Assembly (NCBI GenBank): GCA_947683425.1
Contig: CANTUQ010000073.1
Location: forward strand, 6,730,501 to 6,794,500
Length of the DNA stretch: 64,000 nt
Direction of reading: 5' to 3'
DNA from: Excoecaria cochinchinensis
Lineage: Eukaryota > Streptophyta > Magnoliopsida > Malpighiales > Euphorbiaceae
Position numbers and translations under genes: made by a program. Each line of letters opens with the position of its first letter. Position 1 is the stretch's first letter. Below the pieces are notes generated by a model, which saw only the letters and a program-made list of their open reading frames with translations, did not search any database and was not told the origin of the DNA. Below are positions 24,149 through 35,400 of this stretch, piece after piece.

Positions 24149-24421
24149 AAAATTTGCATTTTTTTTAAAATAAAATGCAATTTATAATTTAATCAGATTA
24201 TTTTTTTTATTTTATTTTATAACAAATTTAAAGAGCTAGTGTTTTAAAAAAGAAAAAAACCGTTTCAAACCGTTTTCAAACCATTTTCAAACCGCCCCAA
24301 ACCGTTATAAGTTGTAATGGTTTGGGTTGGTTTTCAATAGATAAACCACCAATCTTCATATATATTGGGTTGGGTTGGGTTTATTTGATTTTTGAGCCAA
24401 CCCAACCCATGAACAGCCCTA
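21890..24421 (+). mobile_element. Non-autonomous hAT-like element, 2,532 bp, with exon-like contents
   Basis: Perfect 8-bp direct repeats ACAAAAAC flank it (21882-21889 and 24422-24429). Ends are inverted: TAGGACTGTTC on the left, and the right end reads TAGGGCTGTTC on the opposite strand. Both subterminal regions are packed with AACCGACC/CAACCC-type repeats, as is usual for hAT ends. No transposase is seen. The interior has a pyrimidine-rich 5'-UTR-like tract (about 22070-22380), a donor-like GGTATGTG near 22399, an exon-like end GGAACAGCACAG/GTGAGAG near 22586, and further splice-like pairs, so it looks like a processed or unprocessed piece of a host gene. An AT microsatellite lies at about 24109-24145. 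Confidence 0.82.
23391..23452 (+). other. Exon-like segment encoding a possible signal peptide, inside the hAT element
   Basis: ATG at 23391 opens a short hydrophobic peptide beginning MGMQVGFWLLII and ending about ALSVLGSA, followed by CTGCAG/GTAAATG, a good donor. A second acceptor-like CATGCAG follows at about 23697, but its frame stops soon. The sequence looks like the first coding exon of a secreted or membrane protein captured by the element. I do not recognise the protein. Confidence 0.35.
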
Positions 24422-24429
24422 ACAAAAAC

Positions 24430-25635
24430 TAAAAATAGGTTTTAGATTTTAAAAATAAAAAACTAAAAACCTGCAACTTTACCGAACACACCCTAAAAAA
24501 ACCACTTTTCTATTCCTATTTCGTTTCCTCTTTCGTTTCCTCTTTCTCGCTTTCTGATTTTGTTTCCCTTTCACCGGCGACTCTCGCTTCCTATTGATTT
24601 TTAGATCACTAGACAACTCTCCCTCTCTTTCAATTTCGAGACCACCGGCACTCTCCTTCTCTATCGATTTTAGTATGTCAGATGAAATATTTTCTTTTTT
24701 CTTTTTGAAATGTTTAGATCTTTACTAAGATTTTTGCAGTTAAATTACCGAGAATTATTGGAACTTTTGTAACTTTGTAGTTCAATTTAGGTCAGTTTAT
24801 AAAATTGTGTGGTCTTGCCATTGTTGTCAAGTTTCTTCAACAATTTTGAAGGCAATTAGTAAGAAAGTAGGTCTTTAGTACTTCCACGCCATGTTATTAT
24901 GTGTTTGTTTTGATAAGCATTTTGAATCATTTTCTCATACTGGTTGAATCTGGATGCATATATTTTACGGTTTTGCTACTTTGCATTGTCAATTGCAAAT
25001 TCTTTTCGAGGTAATAAGATTTTTTGACAAATTTTGTTATGAGTTTAGGTTGGACTTTAGGCATTTTTACTGTAGCGGATTGGTACCCCTGGCTAAGAAA
25101 TTAGTGCAATTTTCTTTGCCTCTGCTTCCCTTATTTTTTGTGGTTTTGGGTTTCAAAATTTCTAATTGAGAAGCTTTATAGGAATTCTTAGAAATTAGAT
25201 TAGATCAACTGTCATAAAATTTTAATAATTCATTGGTGAGAAATAGGTCTAGAGTTCAGAGGGTCTTTGCAAACTTCAGAATTATGATGTTCATTGTCAT
25301 TTATATTTTTAAAATTCTCATTTTATTCAGTTAACGTATACATATTTTCCTGGAATCTTGAGGCCCTGACTACCAAATTTGGGTGTATGAAGGACGGGTG
25401 TCTTTGTTACTATAAAAGTGCTGGAGGGAGCTTCTTGAAACTGTAGTTTTTGGTGCCCAGATGATTAGAACTGATGTTATTCCATAAGAAGAATGCATCT
25501 ACTGGAGGTATTTGCTTCAACACTCCTTTTGGCGCTTTTTTTTTTTAATTTTTTGAAGATCATGGCTTGTTTTAGAATTTTATATGATGTAATTTGCAAA
25601 CAAGCCTAATTAGTAGTCTTTTGACATGTGCTCAG
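24430..25635 (+). other. Spacer with a MITE-like end and 5'-UTR-like sequence
   Basis: Around 24470-24495 the phrase TTTACCGAACACACCCTAA looks like the right end of a MITE (reverse complement TTAGGGTGTGTTCGG). A TTGTTCGGCAAA phrase near 21210 could be a diverged left partner, which would make the hAT element nested in it. From 24500 to 24680 a pyrimidine-rich tract with CACCGG motifs resembles a 5' UTR. No coding exon is supported until 25636. Confidence 0.3.
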
Positions 25636-26063
25636 GTTCATGGTGCATGGCTTCCACCTTGGCTTACTGCACAATTTGTTAGTTGGCAGGTAAGATCAGC
25701 TTTGAAGAATTTTGCACCAATAGAAGTTTTTATGTGGCATTATGATGTATCGTTTTTTTAGTATTTGGTCCAAACACATTAGAATGAGCATGGAAAACCT
25801 GCAATGGACTTGGTAATTAAAAAGGTATTAGCTTCAGGTTGCACTTGATGATTTGAAAGTTTATTTCATGTTGTTTAGTGGAGACTGTTTATTATTTAGA
25901 TACAGTCCCATACTGAAATACTAGGTCACAAGAACAATACTATCTTCCTAGATAAAATGTTGTCACTAAAGAGACGTACTTATATTTTTTTCTTTTTTAG
26001 TCCCTAGAGAAGAATGCTCATGTTGAAAGGTGGGTCAAACCCCATATGAAAACGATTAAAACT
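25636..26063 (+). pseudogene. Three-exon fragment of a plant coiled-coil protein gene (At2g24420/At4g31340-like)
   Basis: Exon A, 25636-25689, encodes VHGAWLPPWLTAQFVSWQ and ends CAG/GTAAG. Exon B, about 25762-25824, encodes THxNEHGKPAMDLVIKK, with a TAG where relatives have Trp. Exon C, 26001-26063, encodes SLEKNAHVERWVKPHMKTIK and a final Thr before GTAAGT. Together they match, from memory, the conserved C-terminal part of plant proteins annotated as DNA repair ATPase-like or myosin heavy chain-like, where HGAWLPPWL and HGKP are hallmarks. The upstream coiled coil and downstream membrane-proximal exons are missing, so it is a decayed fragment. Confidence 0.6.
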
Positions 26064-26329
26064 GTAAGTTCTCTTTCTTTACTTGGTGATTTTAGTTAGG
26101 AAATGTAGAGAGTAGAGTATGCCATTTTTTATCAGACCATTTGTTATTCCTTTTGTCACAGGCTAGATGTTTGCATGCATCAGCTTGTGTTCTTGCTATA
26201 CCTCACTTTACCATGATGTTTAAATGAGTTTTGTTTGAAATTGAAGTGCTCTTCATTTACTGATCATTGTTATGGTTACACGCAGTGATATAATTCATCC
26301 TCGTTTTTATCTATTCATATCTCAGTTAA

Positions 26330-26705
26330 AACTAGTTGTATACTGTGAGTGTATTTAATGTATACATATTGTATATTGTGTGTATACTTGACTTGTACTT
26401 GCTGTATATTGTGCATTTATTAGTTGTATATTGTGTGTTTACTTTCAGTATAATGTGAATGTACTTGATATATACTATGCATCTACTTTCAATATACTGT
26501 GCGTGTACTTGCTATATACTGTGTGTATACTTGATGTGTACTTATTGTATACTGTGCGTATTGCTACATATTAAGCGTGTACATTCAGTATATTGTGCGT
26601 ATACTTGATGTATGTATATTGTGTGTGTACTTGCTGTATACTGTGCTTTTACTTGTATATTATGAGTGTACTTAATGTATAATGTGCTACTTGATATATA
26701 CTATG
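26330..26705 (+). repeat. Degenerate minisatellite, units of roughly 24 bp
   Basis: Some fifteen irregular copies of a TGTATACTGTG-TGTACTTG-type unit occur back to back, built from TGTATA, TGTGCGT and TACTTG words. Confidence 0.75.
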
Positions 26706-28923
26706 TAAGTAATTAAGCGAACAAAATCAACATTTTGTACCAATAAGTTTTAGCTCAGCAGTCACAAAATCTTCTCTAGCTGTATGCTAAGTTTTGTCAG
26801 TAAATTTCCACCACAGGTTTCTATGTTCCACAACTTGGATTATCTTATTCTTGATAACATATGTGATCGCGTTAAGCCACTCATCTTCTATGCCAAGTGA
26901 AATTGGAATTTGCCCTCAATATTCAGTAGCAACACAATTATGCTAGGGAATATGGGATCAAAAGAGACAATAAGACCGCGAAAATGCCAATTGATATGAA
27001 TAAGGGCCTTGGGCTACAATTCTACTTTTCTTATTCATTGATTTATGACTTCCCAAGTAATGACTGGTGATAATTTGAGACATTCATAATCTAAGGATAA
27101 TCATCATTGTCAACTCCATCATAATGGTGATGAGAATCTGTAGACGTTAATTATATTAATTTGGCTTCTTTTCTTTGTTTCTTTCTTGTGTTTATATATC
27201 TTGATTTGTAAGTTCTATCAATACGAAGTTTCATACTTTAACTACATAATGGAAATATAGGCTCTATTTTCTTTGTAATTTCTGCACTGCTTTTTTCCCC
27301 TTTTCTACCTTTACCTTTCTTTTTAAAGTTAAATTATTTTGTGAATTGGGAATTTCTTTATTGTTCATTTAATATAAACTAAAAACCAAGAAAAGTAAAA
27401 AAAATCAACAAACATTTAATATCTGGATGGTACTTATTAGTTATTAGTTAACCATTCCAATAAGTAGAGTTGCAATTTAACTGATAAAATATTTGCAGTA
27501 GCAGTATCTTGAAAAAATAGCAGGTAGCCATTAATTTCCCTGTGATCATGGCCATGGGTAAAGGACCACCACCAAAAGATATCCTAAGCTGTTTGCTAAT
27601 TGTTTAGTTGTTATACAGAACTAAATACTAAGAAATGTTAAAAGTTAAAAATGGCAATGGCCTTGTGAATCGAATAAAGCAAAAAAAAAAAATGAAACAA
27701 AGCCATATTAAGCAAAATAAAACAACCCATGAAATTGAAGAGAGCTAAAAATTATGTTAAATTCAAACAAAATAAAGGGTTTCATAGCTAATGAAATTAG
27801 GTCCTGTGAATCAAAAAGAAAAATGCAAACAAGAATTCACAATCTCTATTTTCAAATTACCTCTTAGAACCCAAAAATAACCAACTAATTTTATCATTCC
27901 ACATAAAAGTAAAAAATAAAAAAAAAAAAGAAAAAGAAGAACAAAGTAGAATTGGTTTTGCTTGTCTCAATGTGTCCAACTAAGCTATCATAAGAACCAT
28001 AGCCACTACTTGAATTTGAAGCATTGCCATTCAGCACAGCTTGTAAAACCACCAAAATGACGCTAATTCTAACCGCAACCACCACATTAAGCCAAAGACC
28101 AAAACCAAAACAGTCACAGTGAAAAGTGAACCCAAAACCACCAACTCATTCACCTGATAACAGAGAATTACAAGTGGCTCCTTGCGAGAGAAGTAGAGAA
28201 AAATCTAAGCTATGAGCGTGATAAAGAAGGCAATTAAAGAGAGTGGATGGAAAATAAGACTGAAGAAGAGGACCGGCAAGATTATAATTGACTAATTAGA
28301 GCAAAAATGAGTGAGATTTTGGGTTATGCGTGAGGTAGCGTTTGAGATGGAAGAGGGGAGATGGAATAAGGAGATGTCCAGGTAAACAACTCATGAAGAA
28401 GAATAAAATCAATTTATAGCACAGAAAGTGAGGAAAACAATCTCCCTGGACTACAATCTAGCAGGAGAAGGGGAAAGAGGATACCGAAGAAGGAAATGAA
28501 AATATGAATGCCGGGAAAGAAAAGAGAAATATATCGAAGGGATGGAAGGACAAAGAGATGGAGAAGGAGGAGAAGGCTGAAAACAACAACTAGAATAGGG
28601 TGGGTGAAAAAGAAAATATTGTATTTTTGAAAAGAGAATTTTAAAAAGTGAGATTTACGAAAGAGCATAAAAAAATTGTATTTTTGAAAAAAAAAATAAA
28701 AAAGTGATATTTAAAGTCATTTTCTTGTAAATAAACCTAATCAAGTAAAGGCCTGCTTTTCTTTTTTAATAGGATTTGTACAAAAATGCATCAATTTTAC
28801 CACTTCCTTATATATTTTAAAAGTATCTGTTTTAAAAATTTCATTTTTAAAAATACTCTTTTTGGAAAATCTCCATGTTTTTAATTATTCTCACATATTT
28901 TCATGTTTCTTCAACAATATATC
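26706..28923. other. Intergenic sequence, nothing firmly recognised
   Basis: AT-rich. A minus-strand stretch near 27900-28090 has a hydrophobic segment followed by GYGSYDSLVGH, which could be a host-gene fragment, but I do not recognise it. A frame at 28414-28668 is low-complexity hydrophobic sequence and likely accidental. Confidence 0.5.
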
Positions 28924-29440
28924 TGATAACAGTTGAATTCGTCGAAACGTCTTCTCGGAATAATTAACTGAAAAGTTTAACAAAATCGGCGGATTTTCGA
29001 TGATGAAAGATCCGACGATCAAGTAAGTGAATTGACTAAAAATAGAGATTCTGTGTAGTAAGGATTTAGAGAGAGATAAATGTACCTGATGGTTTCCTTT
29101 ATATAGAGCTCTTTTGCTAGGCCAAATAGGAAATAAGATCTCAAATAGGAGGAAATCACCTTAATCTCTTGATTAGTGCTTGATTCCTAATTTGTGAGGA
29201 TTTGTTGAGTGATTGTTGGTACTTTCCATCATTAAGGAATCAGAATCTACACAATATTTAAAAAATATCTGTGAATGATGACTTTTCATATTCTGATACC
29301 GAGCTGTTATGGTAACCGAACTACTGATATGACAGATATCCGAATGAGCCCGGTTACCTAACTCTTTGCATGAGAGTCCAGTTCGCAACACGCGCTCGGA
29401 GGAGAGCTACCTATCTCTTGCTTAAAGCGTCATGTTATCA
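28924..29440 (-). repeat. 3' LTR of the Tat element (517 bp)
   Basis: Terminal TGATAA/TTATCA inverted bases. It aligns along its length with 37872-38387 and contains TTTATATAGAGCTC near 29099, a possible TATA region shared with the other LTR. Confidence 0.93.
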
Positions 29441-29456
29441 TGAGTCCCCCCCTCAG
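29441..29456 (-). other. Polypurine tract of the Tat element
   Basis: On the minus strand the sequence immediately before the 3' LTR is TGAGGGGGGGACTCA, a polypurine-type plus-strand primer in the right place. Confidence 0.7.
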
Positions 29457-29665
29457 GTGATGACATTCATGTCATTAGAGCGTTGATCCAACACTCAAAG
29501 AGAGTGCGTGGGTACCAACTTATGATGCTTTGGAGACAGTTGTGCACGTGACCCTTAAAAAACATGGACAGGCGCTTCATTCATTGTGATCCGATGGCTG
29601 TGTCAGGCACTGAAGTGATGGCGTCTCTTCGGCAACCGCACAAAGAGTAATTATTGCCAATTCAT

Positions 29666-29720
29666 CCAATCAGCGCTTGCCATCTGTCCGCATCTGAGTG
29701 GCTCCGTTCTCCTATAAATA
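29666..29720 (+). promoter_or_regulatory. CCAAT and TATA boxes for the antisense gene inside the Tat element
   Basis: CCAAT lies at 29666-29670 and CTATAAATA at 29712-29720, correctly spaced on the plus strand. A pyrimidine-rich leader and a CAG/GTTAGT splice-like site (near 29877) come before the ATG at 29910. This sits in the internal region of the element, outside the LTR, and faces against gag-pol. Confidence 0.55.
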
Positions 29721-29909
29721 TTAGTCCCTTCTCCTCTCTTCCATTTTCGATTTTCTTAGGGATTTCGATTTTTCTTGCCTTATTCTCTTCACTTCTCTCT
29801 TGTGTGATTTCGACTGCATCAGGCCTCCATTTAGGTCTCTGATCCTGCATTTTTTGCAACTTCCCTCCGATTTCAGGTTAGTATTTTACCTTCCTCCTCC
29901 TTTTTTACG

Positions 29910-31723
29910 ATGAGTGCTTCTGAGAGTTAGAGAGTGAAAGAGGGCCTTTTGCACGAAGATATCCCAGAGTCTCCCAGTACCAGCTAGCTAGATCGACCTA
30001 GGAGGAAAGAGCCGAAAAGAAATCCTCGGGTAGGGAGCAGCGGCTCGGTTGTAAAGGGCAGTGAGATGTTAGAGCTGCATGAGAGGTTGGGGATTCCCGA
30101 AAGCTATAGGATCCGAGTACCTGGGGTCAATCTCTGAGCTAACGTAAAGTTCTTAGGCAGGAGGACCATAGCCATTTATGAGGCTGATTTCGAAGCTGGG
30201 ATGAGCCTTCCCCCCACAATTTTTGAGGTCGAACTAATGAATCACTACTGCTTAACCATGGGCCAAATTCATCCCAACACCTGGCGAACTATATCCGCCT
30301 TGCAAATGTGGGCAGCAGACAATGATATCGATTTGACAGTTCGGATTTTCCAGGCTACCCATGTGGTTGGGCTCCGAATTACCACAGAGGATCACAACTC
30401 TGTCCAGGCCCGAGCTGGTTATGGGGTGTTCAAGGGAAACTCGAAATCTCTGAAGAATTGGAAGAATCAATTCTTTGTTGTTGAGAGTGACAATAATTTT
30501 AGTTTTTGAACAACCTGGGGTGGTATGTAAATAAGAACGACAACCCCATTCTTCTCACTGATGAGGAAGAGCGAACTCTAACCCGATGGAGGGCTTTGAC
30601 TGTGAACAAAGCTGATATAAGGGATCAGCTCATGTTTGGTTTGGACCAAATAACCTCTTCTCAACATCACAGAAGAGGTATTTTCTTTTATCAATTCTTT
30701 TGTTCTAATACTCTCTCATTGTTCGATTTTTTATAGAAATGAAGCGGACAGAGAGGCCGAGCATGGCCGAGATTATGAGGGCGAAGAGGCAAAAGAAACC
30801 TGCGGGATTAACATCGGGGGAGTCTATCAGGGAGACCACTGCCGCTGCCGCCGAGCAAAATCCAGTTGTGCCTACTCACGATGACAGTGCGGCCCTAAAT
30901 AATGTGCAGGAGGACACTTCGCCTCCGATCCCTACAGCTCAGATGCCTTCGGTGGATTTACAGACGCCACCCGGGCCTCAATCTCCCGAAGATGGTGCCA
31001 CCGCCGGAACTTCGAATCCCCATTCACATAAAAGGAATTTAAGAGCTTTCCCTGATGAAATATGCCAACAATTGAAAGAAGAAGGGGATGGGTATTCAGA
31101 GGAAAATCCAGCTTTTTGCGATTTTGTACACCAGCTCGCTTGTATTCCAAAAAGAGTCACCCCTATGACGCGCTGGAGAGCCGAGGACCTGAGCATTGCC
31201 ATCAAGAGGCATCAAATTGAGGTTAGTGATTCTGTGTTGTCCTTCATCTAGTTGATTCCTGAAAAATACCGTGCCATTTTTATCATTTCCTCATTTTGTG
31301 TAGGGTTCAATGCTGAGCGGCGCTATCATAGGAAAAATGAACTCCCTGATTATGGCCTATAACAGGGAGGCCCGATCTGTAGCTGGACAACGGTTTAGAG
31401 CTAATGCCGCTGAGGGCAAGCTGAAAGATGCTAAAAAGAGAGCCTTGGATGCCGAAATCAAGACACAAGAGGCCATGAATAAGATCTCTGAGGCACAGCA
31501 GAGGGCAGCAGAGGGCGAGTGGAGAAAGGCGAAAATGGAGACCAAGTTGTTGGGTTTTCGAGCTGAACTTGAGGAAGCTAAAAGTGGCAAAGCCGATCTG
31601 GAGGAAAAGCTATTAGACCTCGAATACAAGTCCATGGATTTGACAGTTGATAAGTGTCTAGCTTTTAGTCAGAAGCTTTTAGATGCTGTCAAAGGGCGCC
31701 ATCCCGACATGGACTGGTCTTAG
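29910..31723 (+). pseudogene. Antisense ORF of the Tat element (putative gypsy-type transposon protein), spliced, decayed
   Basis: This gene runs opposite to gag-pol. The first part (29910-30509) has three in-frame stops and a frameshift. It encodes MSLPPTIFEVELMNHYCLTM and a downstream folded segment like the plant family labelled putative gypsy type transposon. A second piece (about 30488-30675) ends at AGAAGAG/GTATTT. An intron (about 30676-30736) ends TTTATAG. The next exon (about 30737-31221) starts with a KRTERPSM basic segment, then is Pro/Ser/Ala-rich. A second intron (about 31222-31302) ends TGTGTAG. The last exon (to 31723) is a long coiled coil ending DMDWS. AATAAA follows near 31776. 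Antisense ORFs are known in Tat-lineage elements, but their role is not. Confidence 0.75.
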
Positions 31724-31775
31724 TTAGATGATGTATATCCAGATGAATAGGTCAATCCTGTATTATTTTCGACTT

Positions 31776-31781
31776 AATAAA
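31776..31781 (+). terminator. PolyA signal for the antisense gene
   Basis: AATAAA about 55 bases after the stop at 31723 on the plus strand. Confidence 0.5.
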
Positions 31782-31997
31782 ATCTGAATTTTCTTTTATT
31801 GCCGACCTCTTTAAACAGTTATCGTAAATAATTGGACTGCACAATCGATTTAACATCCATGTGTGTATGAAATAGTAGGCTGTATGTGTATCGAACTGTA
31901 ATGCGGAATGAACGATAATCACAGCCAAGCGATTATTAAGTGCTTTGATTTTGATAATGCCATCATTGCTAATAAAGTCAATTGATAATTGGACTGA

Positions 31998-32460
31998 TGC
32001 TCATGTGGCGATAATGCCGAGCGAGCTCTTCAGGGAATGTTAAAGCAAATATTGTGATATCTATATAACCGAGCTTTGTGACACTTATAAAAATTAACGG
32101 CTTTCATGGCGTTGTAGCCGAGCTTATCGAAAAACAACACTTAGCCAAAAAATGCTCGGTGGCGTTAAAGCCGAATGAGCAATATGGATGATCTTATTGC
32201 ATGATATGAGGAGGTACGCCCCGGCGGCGGTATAATTGATGTTGTTATAATAACATTGGTTGCTCAATGGCGAAATTGCCGAGTTAGAGCAACCATATTG
32301 CAGATAATAAAAGACATAGTTTTTCCATGAATATACCTCTTTTATTGATATTGTAGCTAGTACAGCTGCCTTTATGGTGATAAAGCCGAACTAACCGAAA
32401 TACAATACTAAACAAAAATGCTCGATGGCGTAATAGCCGAGTGAGCGATAAGAGTGTAAA
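31998..32460. repeat. Dispersed TGGCG-N-GCCGA repeats between pol and the antisense gene
   Basis: A motif TGGCG, five to seven bases, GCCGA then AGC or AAC recurs near 32000, 32110, 32160, 32272, 32372 and 32424. A larger unit containing two motifs repeats (about 32084-32183 and 32362-32447). Each motif could fold as a small hairpin. Confidence 0.65.
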
Positions 32461-32483
32461 GCCGAGCCGCAGATCTGAGATTA

Positions 32484-35400
32484 CTAGTAACAGATCTTCA
32501 AATTTGAAACGTTCCATGAATGAGGAAGTATCTTTCCAGAGGGGTCCTTCAACCTGTATGCTGCACCTTTGACTTCATGTATTAAGTAAGGACCTTCGCA
32601 GTTAGGGTTTAGCTTTCCCACTCCCGCTGATGTTTGGGATGCAACCACCCTCTTGAGAACGAGCTGTCCGATTCTGAACGTCCTTGGTCTTATGTTCTGA
32701 TCGTGATAGGACGACATTCTCTGCTTGTAGGCAACAGATTGTATCTGAGCAAACTCCCTCTGTTCTTCCAGTCTATCCAGCTGACATAGCAGGTTCTCAT
32801 CATTTTTCACAACATCAAAGCTCGAAGTCCATATATTTGGCATACCGATCTCATAAAGAATGACAACTTCTGTTCCATATGTGAGTGAGAAAGGTGTTTC
32901 TCCTGTTGTCGATCTTGGTGATGTTTGGTAGGCCCATAGAACATTGTAGAGTTCATCTACCCAGAGGCCTTTTAATGCATCAAGTCTTTTCTTCAGTCCT
33001 GTAATAATAGTTCGGTTAGTTACCTCAGTCATCCAGTTTGACTGCGGGTGGTACACTGAAGTGAAGCAGAGCTGGATCCTCAACTTCGAACAATATCCTC
33101 TGAATTCCACGCAATCAAACTGCTTGCCATTGTCCGTTATAATTGAGTGTGGGATCCCGAATCTTGTGATGATGAACTTTTGAACAAACTTAATGTTTGC
33201 CGGGGTGATTATAGCTAAAGGCTATGCTTCCACCTATTTTGTGAAGTGGTCAATTGCCACAACTAAGAATTTCTGTTGTCCAGTTGCCAAAGGAAAAGGG
33301 CCTATGATATCAATGCCCCACTGAGCGAATGGCCAAGGGCTGTATATTGGGACCTGATAGGTAGGCTTCTGATGGCTCAAATTGCCAAACCTTTGACATT
33401 TATCACACTTCTGGACGAGCTCTTTTGCATCCTTCTCTGTGCTTGGCCAATAATACCCCTACAGTAATGCTTTCCGGGCTACAGCTTGTGCCCCTTCATG
33501 TGCCCCTCAGATACCATCATGGATTTCTCTCAATACATAATCACCCTCTTCCGTGCTCAAGAATCTTGCCCAAGGAGTTAAGAAAGATCGTCTGTATAAT
33601 TAATCATCCAGAATTGAGTAACAGCTGGATCGCCGAACTATTTTTCGGGCTTGAACCTGCTCCTCTGGAAGACATCCGGTGCTAAAGTACTGGTAAATTG
33701 GGAGCCACCATCCGTCCATTGGTTCTTGCAAGTGAACCTTATATGTTTCGTGACTTGGGGCTGATAGGATGGACCAGATGATGTCTAAAGTAGATGCCTG
33801 ATTCTGGAGACATGCCTGCTTGGCCAAAGCGTCTGCCTCCTCATTCTCTGGCCAGGGCATTTGCTCGATAGACCATGCACATTCCAGTTTCTCTAGTTGG
33901 GAGAGGAGTGCGGTTGTTAGTTCTTTGTATCTGATCATCGACTGGTCCTTTGCTTCAAACTTTCCCAGTATCTGGCTAACAACCAACTGTGAGTCAGACA
34001 ACATACTTAAAGAGTCCAATTTTACCTCAATAGCGAGCTGTAGTCCAAAGCTCAGAGCTTCATACTCCGCAACATTGTTGTTTGCCTGGAATGCTATGTG
34101 GGCCATCCCCTGGGCCACTAACTTCCCTGGCCCAATTAGGATCACCCTGTCTCCGGTACCTGCGGATGAGGATGCTCCATCTATGTACAACTTCCAAGAG
34201 CATGGACTCGGCTCCTGTGGGGGTGCATGCAATTCTGCTACGAAATCATCTAAGACTTGGCCCTTCATTAATGGACGTGCTTCATACCTGACATTAAACT
34301 CTCCTAACCGAGTCGCCCATTCAGTAATCCTACCAGATGCTTTCGATTTCTGTAGCACTTTTCTGAGGCTTGAGTTTGTCCTGACTGTCACAGTGTGTGC
34401 TTTGAAGTAGGGACGTAGCTTGATGATAGATGTAACCAATGCAAAGGCAACCTGTTCAAGTATGGGGTATCGCAGCTCGGCGCCTCTCAAAACCTTGCTG
34501 GTGTAATAGATGGGGAACTGTTGGCTACCCTCTTCCCTTATCAGAACTAAACCCAAAGCTCCAGATAAAACTGCAAGGTACATATACAGGGTTTCTCCCG
34601 GCTGTGGCCGACTCAACAGAGGTGGGGTGGTAAGAAAGTGCTTCAACTCCTCAAACGCTTTCTGATAATCTGGAGTCCACTCAAAACCCTTTACTTTCTT
34701 GAGAGTGTTGTAAAAGGGTAGGCACCTTTTAGCCGAACAGGAAATAAGTCTGCCCAGAGCTGTTACCCTTCCGTTGAGTTTCTGAACTTCCCTTATTGAC
34801 TTCGGTGGTTCCATTTCCAGAATGGCTTGGATCTTTATCGGGTTAGCCTCTATTCCCCTTTTCAAAATCATGTACCCCAAGAATTTTCCGGACTGCACCC
34901 CGAAAGCACACTTTTCTGGGTTTAGCTTCAGACCGAACTTCCTCAAAATCCCGAAAGTCTCTGCGAGCTTAGTCGGTAAGCTTTCGCTGTCTTGCTTTTG
35001 ACGATCATGTCATCCACATAGACTTCTACATTCCTCCCCAACTGACCCGCGAACATCCCATTCATTAATCTTTGATATGTGGCCCCAGAATTCTTCAGCC
35101 CAAATGACATAACCCGGTAACAATAAGCAGCCCGGTGCGTGATAAAAGCGATTTTCACTTCATCTCTCTTATTCATAGGGATTTGGTGATATCCCACAGA
35201 TGCATCCAAAAAGGCATATTCGTCGAATCCCGAAGTGGAGTCAACCAAGAGGTCAATGTTGGGTAGTGGTTAGCAATCTTTGGGACAGGCCTTGTTCAAG
35301 TCTGTAAAATCAACACACATCCTCCATTTTCTATTGGATTTCTTTACTAACACCACATTTGACAGCCAGTCTGGGTAGAGCACCTCCCTTATGCAGCCAT

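Noticed and set aside
33820..34410. Plus-strand 196-codon frame in the Tat element
   Set aside because: Lies exactly antisense to the RNase H domains of pol; unlike the true antisense gene it has no promoter, introns or recognisable domain.
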